From assembly GCF_000264905.1 (NCBI RefSeq), contig NW_006763138.1, positions 1,139,245 to 1,203,244 of the forward strand: a stretch of 64,000 nucleotides of DNA, in the 5' to 3' direction. The stretch's first letter is position 1, and each line of letters starts with the position of its first letter. The DNA is from Stereum hirsutum FP-91666 SS1. Lineage: Eukaryota; Basidiomycota; Agaricomycetes; Russulales; Stereaceae. Below the pieces are notes generated by a model. The model worked only from the letters and a program-made list of their open reading frames with translations, had not been told where the DNA came from and made no database searches. This document shows, piece after piece, positions 57,197-64,000 of the stretch. The translations under genes were made by a program, and so were the position numbers.

Positions 57197-59413
57197 ATGC
57201 CGAACACTTTGGGCATCGACCTCTCGCTGGACAGGATCCGGAAGCTGCTCACGTTCCTCCCGGGCTACACACGACCGACGATCCACATCGCAGGGACGAA
57301 CGGCAAGGGAAGCGTTTCCTCCCTTCTCTCCTCCATCTTCCAGTCCTCCCACATCTCCTTCGGACGCTTCAATTCCCCCCACCTCGTCGCAGTACACGAC
57401 TGCATCACCATCAACGGCCGCACCGTCAACTTTTCATTGTATACCGAGGCATGGAGATTGGTGAGACAGGCGAACGACGAACATGGCGTCGGCGCGAGCG
57501 AGTTCGAGCTGCTTACGAGCACAGCGATGCTCATCTTTGAGCTCGAGAAAGTGGAAGTCGTCGTGCTCGAGGTGGGCATGGGCGGCCGCCTGGACGCGAC
57601 GAACGTAGTCCGGGACGAGTGCGTGCTCGTCGATGCGCTCGCGTCCGTCGATCTGGACCACCAAGCGATCCTGGGCCACACGGTCGAGGAGATCGCGAGG
57701 GAGAAGGCACGGATAGCGAGGAGGGGGAAACCGTTCGTGCTCGGGAGGCAGCGGTATGCAGAGGTCGTGAGCGCGGTGAGGGAGGAAGTGCTCAAGGTCG
57801 GGGGAGACGTCGTCGACGTGTGGCCCGTGCGTCGGAGGGAGTGGGATCCCAGTGTAGATGGTGGTGACGATCTTGACGACTCGTTTGACTTTCGGCCTTC
57901 AAAATTCAGGAAACCACGACCGCAGGCCGTCGAGCTCGTCCTACCTTACTTCCTGCACCCCGTCAAGGCGCTCCTGCCGCTATACGGAGCCTACCAGCTC
58001 GACAACCTCGCCATCGCGGCCACCGTCATCTCGACACTGCTCACACATCCGTCTTGTGTTGAACGCGCTTCGTCCTGGTTGGGACGGCTTACGGCGGAGA
58101 CGTTGGCTGCTGGGATCAAGGCCGCAGGCTGGCCTGGTCGATTATCGTTCCATTCGCTCCCCGTCTCGGCGTTGGACTATGTTCCATCCCCAGACGACGA
58201 CGGGGGCGGGGGTGGTGGTGGGCATCGACCGCCAGATGATAACGGCGGCAGGCGTATAACTGTCCTCGCAGACGGCGCCCACAACCCCGCATCTTCGAGC
58301 ACTCTCGCATCCTACATCTCGCATCTCCTCTCCAGCTCTAGCGCCACCCACACCTCATCAAACCCACCCCGACCACGAACGATCCACCTAATCTACATCC
58401 TCGCCCTCTCCCACTCCCCACCCAAAACCCCCCTCCAAACACTCTCGCAACTCCTCTCCCTCCCGTCTCCCTCTCCTCCCTCCCACTCTTCTTCTTCTGC
58501 TTCCGCGTCAATATTCGCCCCTCCACTCCCTCCACAACCCCCACCCCATCCGGTTTCATCAACCTCGTCTTCGAACACCCAGACACCCGCGACCTCGCCT
58601 AGATCGAATAGTGTGAAATCGCTCTCGCCTTCGCCGCCCGCTACTGGTGGGTCGTCGGCGTCACAGGCGGGGTCACCGACGATGTCGCCGAGATATGGGT
58701 CGGTGTCGCTACAGACGCATGTACAGACGCAGGGGCAGGGGCAGCAGAGATCACGACCGACGTCTCCGAGAGCGTTACCTCAGGCATTAGGAAACCCTAC
58801 GATGGCTTCGAGCTCGGGATCTGGATCGGGGTCTTCGTCTATGATCGCGCCTGTACTCCCGACTTCATTCAATTTCAGCACACGCCCAGATTTACATCCG
58901 CCCACCACCACCACCTCCTCCAACCCCGCCAACATCCCCACATCAACAGCAACACCAATCCCAACGCAAACACAACCACAAACACAAACACCACAAATCC
59001 GCATCCGCACCTCCGTCGCCTGTCTCCGTTTCTCGCCCGTCGAAGGTATGCCCTGGGTACGCCCCGTCTCGCCTAGTGAGTTGAAGAGGACGGTTAGGCG
59101 GATATTGCCGGATGCGGAGGTTTGGACTGAGGATGATGATGACGGGAGAAATCAGAGCGGAGAGAAAGGGATGGGGATGGGGAATGGGAAGGGGAATGGA
59201 GTGGGAGTAAGGGAAGGGACGGAGAGAGATGGAGTGGAGAGGGGGGTGGAGGGGATGAGGAGGGCGTTGAGGTGGGCTGCGGGGCGGATGGGTGGGCGGA
59301 TTGGGAGTGGGGATGATGGTGGCGGAGGCGGGTTTGGCGATGGGGGTGGGGTGGTGAGCAAGAGGGAGAGGGAGAAGGAGAGGAGGGGGAGGAGGAGAAG
59401 GAGGGACTGGTAG
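57197..59413 (+). CDS. FOL3: Dihydrofolate/folylpolyglutamate synthase (FolC/Mur ligase) with long insert
   Basis: Adds glutamate to dihydropteroate or folates using ATP. A single 738-codon frame without introns; FolC proteins usually have about 420-530 residues. The N-terminal Mur-ligase domain is complete: the P-loop IHIAGTNGKGSVSS near residue 32, FGRFNSPHLV, LEVGMGGRLDATNVV and the VDLDHQAILG block. The C-terminal domain has LADGAHNPASS and, after a gap, RFSPVEGMPWVRPVSP near residue 610, a conserved FolC block. Between IYILALSHSPPKTPLQTLSQ (about 400-420) and that block lie about 185 Ser/Pro/Thr/Gln-rich residues that do not belong to the fold. The last 90 residues are Gly/Arg-rich. The missing membrane or targeting signal suggests cytosol. 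FOL3-like (dihydrofolate synthase) is preferred over MET7-like because the N-terminus starts directly at the helix before the P-loop; this choice is an inference. Confidence 0.85.
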   Translation: MPNTLGIDLSLDRIRKLLTFLPGYTRPTIHIAGTNGKGSVSSLLSSIFQSSHISFGRFNSPHLVAVHDCITINGRTVNFSLYTEAWRLVRQANDEHGVGASEFELLTSTAMLIFELEKVEVVVLEVGMGGRLDATNVVRDECVLVDALASVDLDHQAILGHTVEEIAREKARIARRGKPFVLGRQRYAEVVSAVREEVLKVGGDVVDVWPVRRREWDPSVDGGDDLDDSFDFRPSKFRKPRPQAVELVLPYFLHPVKALLPLYGAYQLDNLAIAATVISTLLTHPSCVERASSWLGRLTAETLAAGIKAAGWPGRLSFHSLPVSALDYVPSPDDDGGGGGGGHRPPDDNGGRRITVLADGAHNPASSSTLASYISHLLSSSSATHTSSNPPRPRTIHLIYILALSHSPPKTPLQTLSQLLSLPSPSPPSHSSSSASASIFAPPLPPQPPPHPVSSTSSSNTQTPATSPRSNSVKSLSPSPPATGGSSASQAGSPTMSPRYGSVSLQTHVQTQGQGQQRSRPTSPRALPQALGNPTMASSSGSGSGSSSMIAPVLPTSFNFSTRPDLHPPTTTTSSNPANIPTSTATPIPTQTQPQTQTPQIRIRTSVACLRFSPVEGMPWVRPVSPSELKRTVRRILPDAEVWTEDDDDGRNQSGEKGMGMGNGKGNGVGVREGTERDGVERGVEGMRRALRWAAGRMGGRIGSGDDGGGGGFGDGGGVVSKREREKERRGRRRRRDW

Positions 59414-60244
59414 TTGTGGCGGGGAGTTTGTACCTCGTTGCGGACTTTTATCGCTTGATGGGGAGTTGGAGGGAGGAGTGATTTTTAATTTGATTTTTTC
59501 GATTCGTTTTTCTGCATGCGCACGCATCGTTTTCGAGTTTTTTCTGTTCATTATACGCTCGCATCGTTTTCTTATCTCTTGTTTCTTGTTTCTTTTTTTT
59601 CCCGTTCGTTCATCCATCTAATACCTCCTCGTCCTCCCTTCCTGTCTTACTTATATCGCCCGGCCTACCGTCCTATATATAGCGTCTGTGTCTCAGTCTC
59701 TCTCTCCCAGCCTCAGCCTCATTTTCAGTCCCATTCTCAGCCTCATTCTCAGCCTCATTCTCAGCCTCATTGTTCATTGTCATCGTCATTACCATGCCAA
59801 GTTGTCATTGTCATCGTCATTGTCCGTGTTTGTTCTACTTTTTTGTTTGTTCGTTTGCCATTTGTTTGTTCGTTTGCCATTTGTGTCTTTGTCTGTGTCT
59901 TTGTTTGTAGCCCAATTCAGACTTGTTGTTTGTTGTTGTTGTTGTTGTTGACTAGGACCTTTTAGAAGTAAGTGCAGCCAACTAAATAGAACGTGTAGTC
60001 TAAGTACAGTCAGATAAGTCAAGGGAGTAGAAGTAGGTTGTGTTGGGTTGTATTGGGGTTGGGATTGATGTCACGTATGTGTACATTGTACAGACAGGCT
60101 CGACCCTTCAAGCTTTCAAACCCTCCGACCCATACCCAGTAAGTTACCCTGAATTTAAGCCTTCCGAACCATCCTGAATCTAAGCCCTACTAACCTAGCC
60201 TGACTCTGATTCTTTTACAGTAACTTACATACTCGTACCCGTAC
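59414..60244. other. Convergent 3' region with minisatellite
   Basis: About 830 bp between the convergent folate and methyltransferase genes. It holds a T-rich stretch, a minisatellite at 59717-59885, a (TTG)n run near 59928-59948, and imperfect repeats of CCTGAAT/CTAAGCC near 60145-60200. No gene is supported. Confidence 0.55.
59717..59885 (+). repeat. Minisatellite block
   Basis: The first part (59717-59771) has about four copies of CATTCTCAGCCT; the second has TCATTGTCATCG units; the third (59843-59885) has two copies of TTTGTTTGTTCGTTTGCCA. Three unrelated simple repeats in tandem within 170 bp suggest slippage-prone non-coding DNA. Confidence 0.75.
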
Positions 60245-62586
60245 TCAATTAACCTCCGCAGACTCGGACCCGACCCTGTCAATGGGAACGACGACGATCC
60301 CGAAATTCCGCGCACTCCCCAATGCCTGGTCGAATAAGCCCACCAGGCGGACGTCCCACTGACTGTTACCGTTGGTGTCCCTGTCCCTGTCAGTACTGGC
60401 GGTTGCTACCGTCCCTTTGGACCTCGACTGATCACCTCCACCGCCGTCTTCCACACTCCCACTCTCACGACATGCCAGTGGGTCAGAGTCCAAGTGAAGA
60501 CTCTCCCTCAGCCAGCAGAGTCGATCTCGAACGACCATACTCTCTATCGCAGGTCCGGCGAGACATCGAAGGACGTGGAGGATTTCTAGTCTTGTGATCC
60601 ACTTCTGCAGTTCTTTTGAGTCCGAGAGGAGGTCCTGTATGTATTCATGTAGGCATGTCGAGTCAACATGGAGGAATGTGTGGAAGACCAGGAAAATAGT
60701 ATCATGAAACGACGATCATCAGATGAACTTACAGAAGACATGACCCCCTCCAGATCTAGATCGAACTTCTGACACGCCCTCGCAAGGAAGATTTCGAGCG
60801 ACGCGTACGCACTGTCAGGCAGTCGACCTAACCTCTTCGCCTTCTCCTTTCCCTCTTCCCTCCAGGCCTCTGCCCTTGGTCGCGTTGCATCGCTGCTGTA
60901 TCTCTGAGTCTCTGGCGCAGTACTATGATCACGATCACGAACGGGGAGAAACCGTTCGAGCAGAGCACGAAACACGACTTTGCGGATGGAGAGCTCGGTG
61001 GTAGTTTTTGATGTCGGCGTGTCGAACCAGTGCGAGGGGGTTTGGGCGGCGAGTTGCAGGTGGGAGGGTGTTAGCGTTAGTGATAGGGATGGGGATGGAG
61101 ATGGGGATGGGGATGCATGGGGAGCGGCTCGGAAGGCTTTGGAGAGGGGGAAATCTGGTACGTGGGTGGTAAGTACTGGAAGGATCAATGCAATGCGAAA
61201 CGAGACGAGTAAGACCGTGTACCTTCTGCGTTCATCATATTGTAACAACAACCCACAACCACCGCAGCTTTGGGCGTCCACGTAGTAATATGCGGAGGTG
61301 CGGTAGTGTTCGGCGGTGAATCATGAAAGGAGAGAAACACCCGGAGAATATCCGGTGTGAGCGAACCGCAGGCATGGAGGCCGACGACGAGGACAGGTAT
61401 TGGCGTGTTCAAGTTCTCCGTCGATGACGAGTCGTCCGAATACGAATATGGTGCGTCCTGTATCCACGCTGTGACGGCTTGATACAGAGTCGAAGGTGTG
61501 ATATGGATGGTCTTGTGCGTTAAGCTCCCTCTAGTTCTAGTACGCCCGGAAATCTCTACACTGGCAGCTCCATTTTTCTCTGGGACTCCGGTAGTGCGTG
61601 ATGCCGGAGTCTTCCCTTTCTGTTCCCACTGCCGTCGACGCTCCGCGCCCTTCGTCTGCACGTCGCTCCCGTCGAGAGCAAGGACATGAAATCCAAGGTC
61701 GCATAATGCTCGTGAAAGGTAGCCCTAGGCACAGACAATGAAACTTTAGCACTGCAGCGTATCTAAATCACTCGCGCATTTAATTATGTACGAGTGTACC
61801 TAGGAATCGAAAATAATATGAGGATGAGTGCGTACGTACCTGTCCAGCACCAACATCTACTACATGTCTAACGCCACGAAGACATGGCGACGAAGACACG
61901 AGATGGTCGATGTAACTCGCCATGCGTGAGACTTCGTGGGATTTTTTGGGTGACATGCCGGGGATTGAAGGTGGTCGAACTGCTGCCATGTTTGCGGAAG
62001 GACATCCGGCTGTAGAATCAGCCTCGGATGCCCTGTCAGTAACTCGTTAGTGATACTCTCAATTCAGTGTTTATCACTGATTCTCGAAGAAAAAGCGTAC
62101 CATTTTTCTGGAGAACGGTCGAGGTCCAATTTCTTCGCTCGATCTATGTACCTTGCGATTTTATCCGGGATATCCTGTAAATATAAGCTGTAGGTCATTA
62201 TAAATCACAAATACATCCAGTGCCCCACTGAGTTTGTTAGAGGAAAAAGAAAATCGTGTACGTACTTCCGCACAAGTCACACCTCCATCCCGTGCGTCCG
62301 AGTCGATGTATGCCTGAACAAGGGTTTCCCACTGTTTCTGTGTCTTTTGACCACCAGAGTCCGCATCTGAATACGATGTCCCTGTCGAGTCGCACCAGTC
62401 GAGCCGTTTAAGACCTCGAGGGACGGACGATGACGATGAGGAAGCGGCGACCAAGCGGTTCGGATGCGTTTCGATCAACGAAGCGACGAATGGATCACGG
62501 AGAAACTCCAAGATTTCGAGACGGTCTGATTCCGAAAGACGTTCACTAGTATTCGAAGACATGCACATTGATCCAGCACCGCACAT
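60245..62586 (-). CDS. METTL25/RRNAD1-like SAM methyltransferase
   Basis: Six exons on the minus strand close in phase: 62586-62266, 62174-62101, 62032-61840, 61724-61223, 61154-60733, 60634-60245, giving about 633 aa. The SAM-binding motif I is assembled across an intron: RHVVDVGAGQ|GYLSRALCDL, about residue 186-205. Other family blocks are MSPKKSHEVSRMASYI before it, VLVVGLHACGSLTPDILRVF, and AAVVVGCCYNMMNAE. The region after these (FPLSKAFR, then SDSKELQKWITRLEILHVLR and ESMVVRDRLCWLRE) fits the C-terminal half of METTL25-type proteins. They are predicted methyltransferases; the substrate is not established to my knowledge, so none is assigned. Ser/Pro and Asp/Arg-rich spacers interrupt the fold. 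Three Met codons lie close to the start; the first in frame, 62586, is used, but MSSNTSERLS at 62562 is equally possible. Confidence 0.85.
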
Positions 62587-63096
62587 TGCCTGAGTATTCG
62601 TGGTCCGTGGTGGAAGAGACCGTGATAGTTGTCACTAAGATGTTTGGACGCCACAAATCACCGCCGATGTCCCGGGAAGAGTCGTCAACTCTAACCCTGC
62701 CTGCCCGGTGCCGTCCACATGCATAAAGATGCCACCATATCCGGATCGTCAATCTCCTTATTCGTTTGGATGTCGTTGTTGCTGAGGATCAGGTATAATT
62801 TTGGGAGGTAGCCTGGGGAAAGCCCACAGTCCTGGCGAAGGCCATAAATCTTCTCAGCGGTAAACGAAAGCAACATCGAAAGCAATCCCATTCCGCCCGT
62901 GAATCCAAAATCATAACATAACATACATACATACAAAGCACCCCATCGCTTCTTCATTTCCAGTCGCCTATTTTCTTTCGAACGCTGTCCGTGCTCTCAC
63001 TTCTCTATCACATCACACCACGACGATCGCCACTACCACACCACCACCACCCACCACCATGATCTAAGCCCACCCACTCCTCACCACTTCACCTCT
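62587..63096. promoter_or_regulatory. Region upstream of METTL25-like gene
   Basis: About 510 bp between two minus-strand genes. A minus-strand frame at 62957-62691 has a hydrophobic start but no match and overlaps the likely promoter. A (CACCAC)n patch lies near 63036-63058. Confidence 0.45.
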
Positions 63097-63961
63097 TCAC
63101 TGATCCAAATCCGCCAACCCCTCCTTCATATAATCCTCAAACAAAGACTTATAATTCGGATGCCACCGACTAAGCGCTGGCCGTCCTTCCGTGATATCGC
63201 CCGCGCCCCAGAGGATCCGGAGGTTATCGACGTCCCTGTACACATACACATATACACGCCACACAACATTCGTCAGCCAAATCGTTCCATGTTCGGTACG
63301 TCATCCCGAAACAAGAACGCGTGACAGTACAAGGTGGGGGTTGTGGAGAGAACACATACCTCCTCGTCTCATTATCCGGACACAAAATATAAAAGTCTCC
63401 AAGCCGCACCCGGTCAAGCATATACAGCACCGTCTCCGTCGCCGTCCACGCGCCGGGCGGTTTTGAGATGGAAGGGTCGCGGGCGCCGCCGAGGCCTGTG
63501 AAGGTCCAGCCGGGGCTGTTGGGATTGCGATGGTGGTGGTTAGTGATTGGTGATTGGGGGTTAGGAGTGCATTTAGGTTTTGGTTGGGGCGGAGTTCACG
63601 GGGGGAGGACAGGAGGGAGGGAGGGAGGGAAGGAAGAAGGGGAGAAGGGAAAGAGGGAAAGAAAACACACATGAACAAATGCGCCGTCAAGTTCACAGCA
63701 GGCCGCTGACGCAACTCATGCGCGAGACTTTCAGTGATAGACTTGATCGCGGCCTTGGAGGCGTTATACGCTGGTCCGCTGCCACTGTTTTGCGTGGTAG
63801 CAGGAAGTATGCGGGAAGTAAGATATATGTCGGTCAGCTATTAACTAGGCGATTTAAGCGACGATGAAAAGTCAAGGAGATAGGACGTACGGAGGGTTCG
63901 TGATACCCTGCTTCGAACCCGTGTTGATGATCGCGGATTGGTTCTCCTGGTGAAGCATAGC
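63097..63961 (-). CDS. Short-chain dehydrogenase/reductase, 5' end beyond the window
   Basis: Four exons on the minus strand close in phase: 63961-63891, 63784-63671, 63515-63360, 63235-63097. The first has an acceptor at 63962, so earlier exons with the Rossmann GxxxGxG motif lie to the right of the window. What is seen is the second half of a classical SDR: AIINTGSKQGITNPPGSGPA with the catalytic Ser region, the YNASK active site (YxxxK) and the conserved PGWTFTGL after the active site. The C-terminus has GDFYILCPDNETRRDVDNLR, WGAGDITEGRPALSRWHPNY and ends LADLDQ, a pattern shared by fungal SDRs of the NAD(P)-dependent oxidoreductase type. It is probably soluble. Substrate is unknown. Confidence 0.85.
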
Positions 63962-64000
63962 CTGATTCATAGCACGGGTGAGTCAGCTCGATTATGGAGT

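Overview
The window is nuclear DNA of a filamentous basidiomycete, most likely an Agaricomycete. Genes are broken by many short GT-AG introns (mostly 50-90 nt), conserved proteins read as fungal orthologues only after splicing, and several families are typical of mushroom-forming fungi. These are a P-element-like multi-zinc-finger protein, a BTB protein with a MATH-like N-terminus, a KRE6/SKN1 glucan enzyme and a Zn2Cys6 factor. I rebuilt 15 gene models by hand; all but one are complete in the window, and in every model the exon phases close.

Layout. 52-5477 (+): RNase-H-fold, P-element-like transposase-type gene, eight exons. 5478-8527: non-coding, with a diverged 87-bp direct repeat. 11388-8528 (-): PHD-finger protein with acidic SUMO-interaction-like motifs. 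12442-19124 (+): phospholipase D (PX, PH, two HKD motifs). 22256-19611 (-): SAP-domain protein of unknown function. 22525-31160 (+): PRP8, the spliceosome core protein, 28 exons. 31514-34112 (+): BTB protein. 37729-35720 (-): GRASP-family Golgi protein. 37894-38625 (+): small, possibly mitochondrial unknown. 38626-41230: no firm gene. 41231-43957 (+): intronless PPR-like mitochondrial protein. 44563-47900 (+): Zn2Cys6 transcription factor. 49375-52345 (+): SUMO E1 subunit AOS1. 53058-55650 (+): KRE6/SKN1 GH16 protein. 57197-59413 (+): dihydrofolate/folylpolyglutamate synthase. 62586-60245 (-): METTL25-like methyltransferase. 63097-63961 (-): short-chain dehydrogenase cut by the right window edge.

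The genes are mostly unrelated housekeeping functions (splicing, secretion, cell wall, folate, SUMO, lipid signalling), as expected for ordinary fungal chromosome. They do not form a pathway cluster. Two head-to-head pairs with very short spacers (SAP/PRP8, 268 bp; GRASP/small gene, 164 bp) probably share promoters. Transposon-like content is limited to the left end.

The most unusual points are the intact P-element-like gene, a GC-AG intron in the gene for the spliceosome core protein, a 906-nt intron in a gene from a short-intron genome, microexons of 14-26 nt in four genes, long low-complexity insertions inside conserved folds (FolC-type synthase, BTB), and a histidine/aspartate-rich tail on the GRASP protein. 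No clearly new multi-gene system was found.
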